Of a stretch of DNA of 39,244 nucleotides, positions 8,259 through 15,877 are shown one piece after another. The first letter of the stretch is position 1; every line of letters begins with the position of its first letter. Source of the stretch: Pseudomonadota bacterium (GTDB lineage: Bacteria > Pseudomonadota > Gammaproteobacteria > Pseudomonadales > Halieaceae); the NCBI GenBank assembly GCA_002862405.1, contig PKCZ01000032.1, positions 1 to 39,244 of the forward strand, given 5' to 3'. The notes under the pieces were generated by a model, which worked only from the letters and a program-made list of their open reading frames with translations, searched no databases and had not been told where the DNA came from. The position numbers and the translations under genes were made by a program.

Positions 8259-10003
8259 GTCTGACGGTTCTCACCTATCTGGTTGTTGGTTTTACTTTCG
8301 CGCTTTATATCGGAATTGCGATCGCTACCCGCGCATCGTCGACAAAAGATTTTTATGTTGCTGATGGTGGCGTACATCCGGTCGCTAATGGCATGGCGAC
8401 AGCGGCTGACTGGATGTCCGCGGCATCGTTTATATCGATGGCCGGTCTAATCGCACTGTCCTACAACGGTTATGGTGGTTCGGTATTCTTGATGGGCTGG
8501 ACCGGTGGTTACGTATTACTCGCCCTGCTAATAGCGCCGTATCTGCGGAAGTATGGAAAGTACACAGTCCCTGACTTTATCGGAGAGCGTTATTACTCAG
8601 ATACGGCGCGGGTCGTGGCGGTTATTTGTCTGATCTTATGTTCTGTGACCTACGTCATTGGTCAGATGAAAGGCGTAGGTGTGGCCTTCTCACGGTTCCT
8701 AGAAACCGACTATGAGACCGGGCTTGGTATCGGCATGTTTATCGTCTTCTTCTACGCCGTCCTGGGTGGTATGAAGGGTATTACCTACACCCAGATTGCC
8801 CAATACGTCGTATTGATCACTGCTTACACCATTCCCGCGATCTTTATTAGCTTGCAACTGACAGGTAACCCACTGCCGCAACTAGGCTTAGGATCAACGC
8901 TCGCTGGTAGCGATGTCTATTTGCTCGATAAACTTGACATGATCTTGGTGGATCTTGGCTTCCAGGAATACACCACAACCCTCCGCGGCAGTACCTTGAA
9001 TATGATGGCGTTTACAGCCTCTCTCATGATCGGCACTGCCGGTTTGCCGCACGTCATTATTCGTTTCTTCACGGTACCCAGTGTGGCCGCTGCCCGGCGA
9101 TCCGCTGGATGGGCGCTGGTATTCATCGCCATCCTCTATGCGACGGCACCAGCAATTGCCGCGATGGCGCGGCTGAATATTATCGACACCATGCAGCAGT
9201 CTGACGGACAGACCCTCCTGATAGCGGAGAAGCCAGCTTGGTTTGAGAACTGGGAGCAGACTGGCTTACTCCAGGTTGAAGATCTCAATGGTGACGGTCG
9301 CATTGAATACACGGCTGACCCCAAGACGAATGAGTTAACTAAACTCGATAACGATATTTTGGTTCTAGCCAATCCGGAAATTGCACAGCTACCAAACTGG
9401 GTGATTGCGCTGGTGGCAGCGGGTGGTCTCGCAGCGGCATTGTCAACTGCCGCCGGTCTACTGTTAGCGATATCAAGTGCCATCTCACATGACCTTTTGA
9501 AAAGCACCTATATGCCGTCTATTTCCGAGAAGGCTGAGCTCAGGGCTTCACGAATCGCGATGGCGGCGGCGGTATTGGGAGCAGGTTACTTGGGACTGAA
9601 TCCGCCAGGGTTTGCGGCAGGTACAGTCGCTTTGGCATTCGGACTCGCCGCATCCTCGCTGTTCCCAGCGCTACTGATGGGCATCTTCGCGCGCAGGGTC
9701 AATCGCGAGGGTGCGGTGGCAGGGATGCTCGCCGGGATATCAGTGACCTTGCTCTATGTATTCCAGCATAAGGGCATTATGTTTATCCCCGGCACCTCAT
9801 TCCTTGGAAATATGCCCCCGAACTGGTTCTTTAGGATCGAGCCCAACGCCTTTGGCGTCGTGGGAGCGATCGTGAACTTTGTTGTCGCGCTTGCTGTGAG
9901 TCGCATATCTGCGCCGCCGCCCAGTGAAGTAGAGGAATTGCTGGAGTTTTTGCACGAGCCCAGCTCAGCGGCATCGCAGGCACCGCCCCGAGCTGCTCAC
10001 TAA
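8255..10003 (+). CDS. Sodium/solute symporter, acetate-type (SSS family, VC_2705-like)
   Basis: This is a 582-residue inner-membrane transporter of the solute:sodium symporter family. It has many hydrophobic spans and signature blocks such as ADWMSAASFISMAGLIA, GGMKGITYTQIAQYVVL and ALSTAAGLLLAISSAISHDL. A hydrophilic insert of roughly 80 residues carries an EF-hand-like loop, DLNGDGRIEY, from residue 343. The insert is typical of the branch of the family paired with DUF4212, which differs from E. coli ActP. The divergent acs supports acetate or another short carboxylate as substrate; this is inferred from position. The start overlaps the preceding gene. The stop lies 7 bp from the convergent panC stop with no obvious terminator between. 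Confidence 0.88.
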   Translation: MSLTVLTYLVVGFTFALYIGIAIATRASSTKDFYVADGGVHPVANGMATAADWMSAASFISMAGLIALSYNGYGGSVFLMGWTGGYVLLALLIAPYLRKYGKYTVPDFIGERYYSDTARVVAVICLILCSVTYVIGQMKGVGVAFSRFLETDYETGLGIGMFIVFFYAVLGGMKGITYTQIAQYVVLITAYTIPAIFISLQLTGNPLPQLGLGSTLAGSDVYLLDKLDMILVDLGFQEYTTTLRGSTLNMMAFTASLMIGTAGLPHVIIRFFTVPSVAAARRSAGWALVFIAILYATAPAIAAMARLNIIDTMQQSDGQTLLIAEKPAWFENWEQTGLLQVEDLNGDGRIEYTADPKTNELTKLDNDILVLANPEIAQLPNWVIALVAAGGLAAALSTAAGLLLAISSAISHDLLKSTYMPSISEKAELRASRIAMAAAVLGAGYLGLNPPGFAAGTVALAFGLAASSLFPALLMGIFARRVNREGAVAGMLAGISVTLLYVFQHKGIMFIPGTSFLGNMPPNWFFRIEPNAFGVVGAIVNFVVALAVSRISAPPPSEVEELLEFLHEPSSAASQAPPRAAH

Positions 10004-10010
10004 CTACGGG

Positions 10011-10850
10011 CTAGATGATCCGGTTATCGATGAGGCGGGTAGTGCCGAGAAACACTGCGCCGAAAATCGCGGTTTCCTGATTCAGTGACGAGGCCGCGGA
10101 AAGATCATGGGTACGGCGTGCTTCGAGGTAATCCACGATGAAACCGGCCTCAGTGAGTATGGCTTTGCTTTCTGCTATTGCCGTTTCGATGTCGGAGCCC
10201 GACTCTGCGACTCGTTTAGCAGTCTCCTCCAGCGTTAGTGAAAACAGTGGTGCCAGCGCACGGTCGTCGTGGCTCAAATAGCCATTGCGTGAGCTCATGG
10301 CGAGACCATCGGACTCGCGCACGGTAGGTACCACCTCGATCTCTGTATTCATTGAGAGGTCACGAACCATTTTCTTTATGACCAGCACCTGCTGAAGGTC
10401 TTTTGCCCCGAAGGCTGCGACATGGGGCCTCACAATACCCAAGAGCTTACTAACCACCGTTGTGACGCCACGAAAGTGACCGGGTCGTGACGCACCGCAG
10501 AGCACGTCAGTGAGTTTGGGGACATCGACGGCCGTATGCTGAGATACGCCGTCGGGGTAAATATCAGTCGTCGTGGGTGTAAATGCAGCGGCAGTTCCCG
10601 CCGCTTCGAGCTTTGCTAGGTCCGCCGCAAGTGTTCGGGGGTAGGCATCCAGGTCCTCATTGCCACCGAACTGCATGGGATTAACAAAGATAGAGGCGAC
10701 GACGACATCACTCTGCTGCTTTACGACATTAATGAGTTCAATGTGACCTGCGTGTAGGTTGCCCATGGTGGGTGCAAATCCGACACGTTGCTCAGTTGCC
10801 AGCGACGTGCGCCACTCGCGCATTGCGTTAAGGCTGCGCAGAATTTCCAT
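10011..10850 (-). CDS. panC: Pantothenate synthetase
   Basis: PanC joins pantoate and beta-alanine through a pantoyl-adenylate to make pantothenate (vitamin B5), the precursor of CoA. The 279-residue product has the nucleotidyltransferase signatures PTMGNLHAGH (HIGH-like), FVNPMQF, and the later MSSRNGYL (KMSKS-like). It is the last gene of a minus-strand run and starts 2 bp after the panB stop, so the two are cotranscribed. No separate ribosome site is obvious, suggesting coupling to panB. Confidence 0.95.
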   Translation of the reverse strand: MEILRSLNAMREWRTSLATEQRVGFAPTMGNLHAGHIELINVVKQQSDVVVASIFVNPMQFGGNEDLDAYPRTLAADLAKLEAAGTAAAFTPTTTDIYPDGVSQHTAVDVPKLTDVLCGASRPGHFRGVTTVVSKLLGIVRPHVAAFGAKDLQQVLVIKKMVRDLSMNTEIEVVPTVRESDGLAMSSRNGYLSHDDRALAPLFSLTLEETAKRVAESGSDIETAIAESKAILTEAGFIVDYLEARRTHDLSAASSLNQETAIFGAVFLGTTRLIDNRII

Positions 10851-10852
10851 CG

Positions 10853-11647
10853 TTACTGATACGTGTGCTGTGCTTTCGGATAGGAGCCGTCTTTAACCGC
10901 TCGAACGAACGCGGCAATTGCATCTTGAATAGAGTCGGCGCCTTCCATGAAGTTCTCCACGAACTTTGCCGGCTTTTCCGTCAGTCCTAGTAGGTCATGG
11001 AGCACAAGCACCTGTGCATCAGTACCTGCCCCTGCGCCGATACCGATAACAGGGATATCAAGTTTGGACGAGATGTCCGCGGCGAGTTCCTCTGGTACAC
11101 ATTCAAGCAGCAAGATACTGGCGCCGGCATCCTGAATCTCAACCGCATCGGCCAGAATCGACTTCGCTTCCTTGGGTGTTCTGCCCATCACTCGATAGCC
11201 ACCAAATACGTTGACCGACTGAGGCGTCAGACCTAAGTGAGCGCAAACGGGGATGCCGCGCTGTACCAGCTGATGAATGGTGTCACTGAGCCAGGTTCCA
11301 CCCTCGAGTTTCACCATTTGAGCGCCTTGTTGCATTAGCTCCATAGAGGCGGAAAGCGCAACGTCAGGTGATGAATAGGTCATGAATGGCAGGTCCGCAA
11401 CAATCATCGACTTTGGACGGGCACGGGCCACGCACTCGGTGTGATAGACCATGGCCTCCAGAGAGACGGGCACAGTTGTGTCATGGCCCTGTAGCACCAT
11501 ACCGAGCGAGTCTCCGACAAGAATACACTCCGCACCTGCATCGCTGACCAGCCTGGCGAAGGTAGAGTCATAGGCTGTGACCATCACAAACTTTTCACCA
11601 GAGGTTTTCATGGCTTCAAGCTTGCTCGTGGTTATTCGATCGGACAT
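10853..11647 (-). CDS. panB: 3-methyl-2-oxobutanoate hydroxymethyltransferase
   Basis: PanB makes ketopantoate from alpha-ketoisovalerate and methylene-tetrahydrofolate, the first committed step to pantothenate. The 264-residue protein shows the TIM-barrel family motifs VTAYDSTFARLVSDAG, VGDSLGMVLQGHDTT (Mg-binding aspartate), IPVCAHLGLTPQ and LLLECVPEELA. The ATG at 11647 is preceded by AAGGAG and a nearer AAGG. It lies 36 bp after the kinase gene in the folK-dNK-panB-panC run. Its folate cosubstrate links it to folK in the same operon. Confidence 0.95.
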   Translation of the reverse strand: MSDRITTSKLEAMKTSGEKFVMVTAYDSTFARLVSDAGAECILVGDSLGMVLQGHDTTVPVSLEAMVYHTECVARARPKSMIVADLPFMTYSSPDVALSASMELMQQGAQMVKLEGGTWLSDTIHQLVQRGIPVCAHLGLTPQSVNVFGGYRVMGRTPKEAKSILADAVEIQDAGASILLLECVPEELAADISSKLDIPVIGIGAGAGTDAQVLVLHDLLGLTEKPAKFVENFMEGADSIQDAIAAFVRAVKDGSYPKAQHTYQ

Positions 11648-11683
11648 CGACCTTGCTGCTCCTTGATGGTTCTCTTAGTTACG

Positions 11684-12364
11684 TTAATCGATGAATGTTG
11701 GGTTGAAATAGTGCCGCCCCGCTTTGATGTCGAGAGCGTAGTCGACTAGTTGAGCAAAATCTTCATGTCGATTCACTAAGTCAATCTGGTTGGCATTCAC
11801 GATTAACAACGGCGCCGAATCGTAGTAGAGAAAGAATTCGCTGTACACCTCGTTTAACTCTTCAAGGTACTGCCGACTAATTGTCCGTTCTGATGCAATC
11901 CCTCGGCGATCAATTCGCTCAAGCAGGCGATCTACCGATGCCTGCAGGTAAATAACCAAGTCGGGCGTTGGCGCGTCGACCGTCATTTGGTTGTAGACCT
12001 TGCCGTATAGCTCGTATTCATCGGCATCGAGATTGACCTGAGCGAATAGAGGGTCTTTATCGATGAGGAAATCAGCGATCCTCAGAGGTCTAAAGAGATC
12101 TTGCTGTTTGAGGTCGTCAATTTTCTGAACGCGTTGAAAGAGGAAAAATAACTGTGTTGCTAACGCGTTTTGTCGGCGGTTTTCATAAAACTTTAATAGG
12201 AATGGGTTTTCGTGCGCGTCTTCAAGCAGCAATTGGTAGTCAAATAGCTCCGCAAGCTGTTTAGCTAGCGTTGTTTTTCCTACGCCAATAGGCCCCTCAA
12301 TCGCGATGTAGGGCTGCGGCACTCGACCTCTAAGGTCAATTGGCTGTGTGGTTCCATCTGTCAA
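11684..12364 (-). CDS. Deoxynucleoside kinase family protein
   Basis: This protein of the deoxyadenosine/deoxyguanosine kinase fold would phosphorylate deoxynucleosides for salvage. It has a P-loop GPIGVGKT at residues 24-31, an acidic EDAHENPFL segment where the base and sugar bind, and the arginine-rich RIDRRGIASER lid. The start is uncertain. A TTG at 12364, 11 bp beyond the folK stop, is preceded by GCAGG and gives 226 residues. A GTG at 12415 inside folK would add 17 residues but has no ribosome site. The gene is inserted between folK and panB, which are adjacent in Pseudomonas. Substrate preference cannot be read from sequence. Confidence 0.85.
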   Translation of the reverse strand: MTDGTTQPIDLRGRVPQPYIAIEGPIGVGKTTLAKQLAELFDYQLLLEDAHENPFLLKFYENRRQNALATQLFFLFQRVQKIDDLKQQDLFRPLRIADFLIDKDPLFAQVNLDADEYELYGKVYNQMTVDAPTPDLVIYLQASVDRLLERIDRRGIASERTISRQYLEELNEVYSEFFLYYDSAPLLIVNANQIDLVNRHEDFAQLVDYALDIKAGRHYFNPTFID

Positions 12365-12375
12365 AACATACCTGC

Positions 12376-12888
12376 CTAGGCCACTGTCACATCGTTGATA
12401 TCGATGTCCTGACACAGCGAAATCGAGTGATGCTTGAGTTTACCGCGAAGCGTACCAAGATCATCCAGTCCTGGCACCTTGTGATCAGCCCCCAGTAGCT
12501 CAATCATCGGTTCCACGACAAAGAGGCGTTCACTAATGCCCGAATGCGGAATACGAAGGTCGATATCGTGAATTAGCTGCTCGCCCATTTGAATGATGTC
12601 TAGATCAATACAACGCTCGCCCCAATGCCGCACTTTTACGCGCCCCATGGCTTGCTCAATCGCCTGAAGCTCAACCAGAAGTTGTCGTGGTCTTTCAGTG
12701 TAGAGGCAAGTTGCGACCGCATTAAAAAACGGTGGTTGATCCTGGGGGCCCATTGGATGCGAGATAAAAACACTTGAGACACGTAATCCGGTCAGGCCCT
12801 GTAATCGCGACAATTTGAAACACGCCTCTTTAAGTTGCTGAGGTGGATTGTCGAGATTAGAACCCAGCGCGATGACCGTTAGTGTCAT
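12376..12888 (-). CDS. folK: Hydroxymethyldihydropterin pyrophosphokinase (HPPK)
   Basis: HPPK transfers pyrophosphate from ATP to 6-hydroxymethyl-7,8-dihydropterin in folate synthesis. The 170-residue protein has the N-terminal ALGSNL, the ISHPMGPQDQPPFFNAV loop, and the signature RHWGERCIDLDII that holds the magnesium-binding aspartates. Its ATG overlaps the pcnB TGA (ATGA), so the two are translationally coupled, as in many gammaproteobacteria. Confidence 0.95.
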   Translation of the reverse strand: MTLTVIALGSNLDNPPQQLKEACFKLSRLQGLTGLRVSSVFISHPMGPQDQPPFFNAVATCLYTERPRQLLVELQAIEQAMGRVKVRHWGERCIDLDIIQMGEQLIHDIDLRIPHSGISERLFVVEPMIELLGADHKVPGLDDLGTLRGKLKHHSISLCQDIDINDVTVA

Positions 12889-14183
12889 TGGCTACGCTTT
12901 CTCCGGCGGAGCCGTCGCTTGCGCTGCGGACTCTCAGTCGCCGGCAAACTGCCAACCACATCGGGAAACAGCTGTTGCTGTTCTTCCCAGAATGATACGG
13001 TCGACTTCAGTTCTTCCGAGGACTCGGATCTTAGCAATAACAGATCAAATGCAGCTCTGAAGCGTCGTTGCGACAAGACCGACTTCACTCGCTTTGAGGA
13101 GCATTTTTCGAGCCTGGGCTGAAGCTCCCAAATTTCCCTCACGGGAATCGAGAATCGTTTGGGGATGGACACTCGTTGCAACGTGACCGTGAGTACCTGT
13201 TGGCTAGCTGCATTGATGGGCGATCCCTGGTGGGCACCAGCGCTGGCAATATCACGACCTTTGGCAGCAACCGCGGGCCACAACAATGCACCGAGGAGGA
13301 AAGCCGGTGTCACCGGCTTTCCCCTAGCAATGCGTGCATCCGTGTTCGCCATCGCCTTAAGAATAAGGCTTCTCGATGACGGCTCATTCATCGCCCCGAT
13401 AGCCTCAGGGAAGAGAGGCTCCAGTAGCCCGTGCTTTGCTAGATGCTCTATCGTAGGTGCTGCAAATCCGGCCATAAAGAGCTTGAGCGTCTCGTCGAAC
13501 AGGCGCGTAGCGGGAATATCGGCTAACAGGTGCAAGCATTGGCTAATGGCCGCCTGGCTCGTTTCCTCTATGGTGAAACCGAGTTTTGCTGCGAATCTGA
13601 CGACCCGAAGCATCCGAACTGGATCTTCGCTATACCGAGTAGCCGGGTCGCCAATTACTCTAACGAGCCGCTGTCGGATGTCTTCTATTCCATCGAGGTC
13701 GTCAAGAATAAGTTTATTGACTGGATCCAGGTAGAGCGCGTTGATGGTGAGATCGCGCCGCGCCGCGTCTTGGTCAAGCGTTCCGTAGACATTATCGCGA
13801 AGTAACAGTCCTTTATGAGACTTAACGGCGGTTTGAGGGGCTCCATCACCGTGGTGACCACGGAAAGTCGTTACTTCGATGATCTCTCTATCCATGCGCA
13901 CGTGGACAATCTGAAACCGTCGCCCAATTATGCGCGACCCGCGAAATAGGGCAACGACCTGCTCCGGGGTGGCATTGGTTGCGACATCAAAGTCTTTTGG
14001 TCGCCTCCCCAAGAGCAAATCTCTAACGGCGCCACCAACGATGAATGCGCTGTAGCCATTGTCACAAAGTCGCTCGACGACAGAGACCGCAGCGCGCGAC
14101 AGCGCCGTGTGATCAATGAGCTTGCTGGAATCAATGGTTTGCAAAGTAGAGGACTCGAAAGCGACAAGCCGCGATCTTATCAA
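12885..14183 (-). CDS. pcnB: Poly(A) polymerase I
   Basis: PcnB adds 3' poly(A) tails that mark RNAs for decay. The 432-residue product has the class II nucleotidyltransferase head with VGGAVRDLLLGRRPKDFDVATNATPEQ near residues 49-73 (catalytic aspartates in DFD), the RRDLTINAL block, and a very basic tail (RKRRLRRRKRSQ). That basic tail and the PcnB-like body separate it from tRNA CCA-transferase. The only possible start before the conserved region is a TTG at 14183, with no Shine-Dalgarno; a stop lies in frame 40 bases upstream. E. coli pcnB is also limited by a rare weak start (AUU). A terminator ends 18 bases upstream of this start. Confidence 0.92.
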   Translation of the reverse strand: MIRSRLVAFESSTLQTIDSSKLIDHTALSRAAVSVVERLCDNGYSAFIVGGAVRDLLLGRRPKDFDVATNATPEQVVALFRGSRIIGRRFQIVHVRMDREIIEVTTFRGHHGDGAPQTAVKSHKGLLLRDNVYGTLDQDAARRDLTINALYLDPVNKLILDDLDGIEDIRQRLVRVIGDPATRYSEDPVRMLRVVRFAAKLGFTIEETSQAAISQCLHLLADIPATRLFDETLKLFMAGFAAPTIEHLAKHGLLEPLFPEAIGAMNEPSSRSLILKAMANTDARIARGKPVTPAFLLGALLWPAVAAKGRDIASAGAHQGSPINAASQQVLTVTLQRVSIPKRFSIPVREIWELQPRLEKCSSKRVKSVLSQRRFRAAFDLLLLRSESSEELKSTVSFWEEQQQLFPDVVGSLPATESPQRKRRLRRRKRSQ

Positions 14184-14201
14184 CTCAGGTGCTGTGAAGG
14201 G

Positions 14202-14240
14202 AAAAAAAGAAACTGGGGGAAGTTACCTTCCCCGCCCAGG
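14202..14240 (-). terminator. Intrinsic terminator of the predicted sRNA
   Basis: On the minus strand GGGGAAG (14233 to 14227), a GTAA tetraloop of the GNRA type, and CTTCCCC (14222 to 14216) form a perfect 7-bp stem. CTG (near 14239) and CAG (14215 to 14213) can extend it across a bulge. TTTCTTTTTTT follows at once. It lies about 210 bp after the cbrB-like stop and 18 bp before the pcnB start, so it ends the sRNA and may limit read-through into pcnB-folK. Confidence 0.82.
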
Positions 14241-14295
14241 TCCGTAGTGACACATATTATTTTTATTTGGCCGCTTATTCTTATTTTGGCTCTGT
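14202..14295 (-). ncRNA. Predicted CrcZ-like small RNA between cbrB-like gene and pcnB
   Basis: The predicted minus-strand transcript runs from about 14295 (12 bases after a sigma-54 -12 element) to the T-tract at 14202, about 94 nt. It contains two 12-nt runs of perfect AAN triplets: AAT-AAG-AAT-AAG (14285 to 14274) and AAT-AAA-AAT-AAT (14267 to 14256), 6 nt apart. It ends in an intrinsic terminator. In Pseudomonas the sRNA CrcZ lies exactly between cbrB and pcnB, is made from a CbrB-activated sigma-54 promoter, and soaks up Hfq/Crc through A-rich CA motifs. The position, promoter type and motifs all match. The RNA here is far shorter than CrcZ (about 400 nt), so it would be found by architecture rather than similarity. 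Expression and Hfq binding are inferred. Confidence 0.62.
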
Positions 14296-14304
14296 CTCCG
14301 TCAC

Positions 14305-14320
14305 TGCATTTGCTATGCCA
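14305..14320 (-). promoter_or_regulatory. Sigma-54 (RpoN) promoter for the predicted sRNA
   Basis: The minus strand reads TGGCATAGCAAATGCA. The invariant GG (-24) and GC (-12) are separated by exactly 10 bases. The rest fits TGGCAC-N5-TTGC(A/T) except for T in place of the last C and A in place of the first T. It points into the intergenic region toward pcnB. The sigma-54 activator gene lies immediately upstream. Confidence 0.65.
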
Positions 14321-14339
14321 CTCATATTTTTACTATGAA

Positions 14340-14352
14340 AAACAATATGTTA
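14340..14352 (+). promoter_or_regulatory. Candidate IHF site
   Basis: AAACAATATGTTA matches the IHF consensus WATCAANNNNTTR with one mismatch (A for T at position 3). It lies about 50 bases upstream of the predicted sRNA start, between the activator half-sites and the sigma-54 promoter, where DNA bending is normally needed. Confidence 0.45.
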
Positions 14353-14383
14353 ATTTTTTTTGGGCGTCCGATTACTAGGGGTT

Positions 14384-14423
14384 TATTACAAAAGTGTTAC
14401 CGAAGTAAACCCCCTGATGTTAC
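14384..14423. promoter_or_regulatory. Cluster of TGTTAC half-sites (candidate CbrB upstream activating sequence)
   Basis: TGTTAC occurs at 14395-14400 and 14418-14423, TATTAC at 14384-14389, and an inverted near-copy GTAAAC at 14405-14410, so one pair reads TGTTAC-N4-GTAAAC. The cluster is about 90-130 bases upstream of the predicted sRNA start. I recall TGTTAC/GTAACA as the half-site reported for Pseudomonas CbrB; the spacing here should be compared with that. A longer inverted repeat, GGGGTTTA (14378-14385) and TAAACCCC (14406-14413), overlaps it and could also fold at the 3' end of the cbrB-like mRNA. Confidence 0.5.
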
Positions 14424-14443
14424 TTATCGCACCATGTGGTGTG

Positions 14444-15826
14444 TCAGGCAGCGCCTCGCTTACGCTTTCTGGGTAGGTCGAATCTTTGTCTTCGCTCCCA
14501 AAGGCACTTTCTACTGATCCCGAGCTTCTGAGCTAGCTCTGTTTCGTTCATCGCATCTTGATTCTCTAAAACAAAACGCTGGAAGTAATCTTCGAGCGAC
14601 AATTCCTCTGCCTCGGTTTCGCGCTCGACTCTCGATTGAGAAGCTTCAAGCTTTGGCTTCTCAGAAGGTGGACTGCTAAATGCCGATACAACATAGGTGT
14701 GACTCGGAAGGTTGAGGTCGCTCATGGCAATGACATTGCCATCTGCCATAACAAGCGCTCGTTCGATCGTGTGTTCTAGCTCTCGTACATTACCGGGCCA
14801 GCCATAGTCTGACAGCGCCTTGTAGGCTTCGTCTGATAATGCCTTCGGCTCTACCCCAAGGCGTCCAGCCACGCGTTTCACCAGCCAGTTGGTAAGACCC
14901 TCGATATCATCGCCACGCTCTCGTAACGGCGGCAATTCAAGTCGCAACACATTGATGCGGTGAAACAGGTCACGTCGGAAGGCATCGGTATTTTCAAGTT
15001 CCATCAGGTTCCTGTGTGTTGCACAGATGAGCCTGACATTGACGCTGGCACTTTCAACTGAGCCAATACGTCGAATCTCTCCCTCTTGAATGAATCTCAG
15101 CAATCGGGCTTGGGCGGAAGCTGGAAGTTCCCCAATTTCGTCGAGAAACAGTGTTCCTCCATCGGCTGCTTCAATCAGTCCTACACGCTGTGCATTCGCG
15201 CCAGTAAACGCGCCTTTCTCGTACCCGAACAGCTCAGATTCAATCAATGTTTCGGGGATCGCAGCGCAATTGACCGAAATGATCGGTTTACTCGCGCGCT
15301 CACTGGTCTGATGAATGTGGCGGGCAACGAGCTCCTTTCCGGTCCCCGTCTCACCAATAATTAAAACGGTCGAGCTCGCTTTAGCTGCCTTGTTTGCCAT
15401 CGTCATCAATGCGCGCATGCCCATAGATTTACCAACAAAGGCTTCGACAGCAGGCGCCGCGTTCTCCGCGCTTTGCGATGTGGCAAGCGATGCGCGTCTA
15501 ATAGCGTCAAGGACATCTCTGATAGGGGCAGGCTTCGCCCAGTAATCACGCGCACCTGCCTTCATCAGCTCTACGGCTGATCTTAGCGATGCATGTTGGG
15601 CATGGATAAAGACGGGAACAGGATACAAATCGGTGATCAGCTGGTTCGCGGCGGCCTCATTGCGTCCGGGGTCTAGAATTGCAGCGTCAACACGCTCCGC
15701 GGTCTTAATCGCGCCCAGCGCCGAAAAGGGCGATGCTTTGATTACTTTCAGTCCCTCAGCCGCTAGATCGTCAGCTGTATGTGTGGCACTGATAGGGTCA
15801 TCGTCGAGCAAGAGAACCGTAAGCAT
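14444..15826 (-). CDS. cbrB: CbrB-like sigma-54-dependent response regulator
   Basis: This 460-residue NtrC-family activator has a receiver domain (1-115), an AAA+ domain and a Fis-type helix-turn-helix. The AAA+ domain has GETGTGKE (Walker A), GAFTGA (sigma-54 contact) and [10 protein letters not shown] (Walker B). The C-terminal [19 protein letters not shown] strongly resembles Pseudomonas CbrB, and the gene sits in the CbrB position before pcnB-folK-panBC. The receiver keeps D8, D9, D52 and K98 but has DPGRNE after D52 in place of the usual DLx[11 protein letters not shown] replaces the strand that should carry the conserved Thr/Ser. No sensor kinase is adjacent: gluQ ends 51 bp upstream, where cbrA stands in Pseudomonas. 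The ATG is preceded by GGGAGG. Confidence 0.82.
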   Translation of the reverse strand: MLTVLLLDDDPISATHTADDLAAEGLKVIKASPFSALGAIKTAERVDAAILDPGRNEAAANQLITDLYPVPVFIHAQHASLRSAVELMKAGARDYWAKPAPIRDVLDAIRRASLATSQSAENAAPAVEAFVGKSMGMRALMTMANKAAKASSTVLIIGETGTGKELVARHIHQTSERASKPIISVNCAAIPETLIESELFGYEKGAFTGANAQRVGLIEAADGGTLFLDEIGELPASAQARLLRFIQEGEIRRIGSVESASVNVRLICATHRNLMELENTDAFRRDLFHRINVLRLELPPLRERGDDIEGLTNWLVKRVAGRLGVEPKALSDEAYKALSDYGWPGNVRELEHTIERALVMADGNVIAMSDLNLPSHTYVVSAFSSPPSEKPKLEASQSRVERETEAEELSLEDYFQRFVLENQDAMNETELAQKLGISRKCLWERRQRFDLPRKRKRGAA

Positions 15827-15877
15827 TACAACTCTTTCCTCCCAGAAATCGCCGAAGAGGCTAACATGAACATTTAC

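Noticed and set aside
13159-13734. Open frame of 191 codons antisense to pcnB
   Set aside because: It is composed of residues expected from the reverse complement of pcnB and has no family signature.
14378-14413. Inverted repeat GGGGTTTA/TAAACCCC considered as the cbrB-like terminator
   Set aside because: No T-run follows on the minus strand; it overlaps the TGTTAC half-sites, and the real terminator is at 14202-14240.
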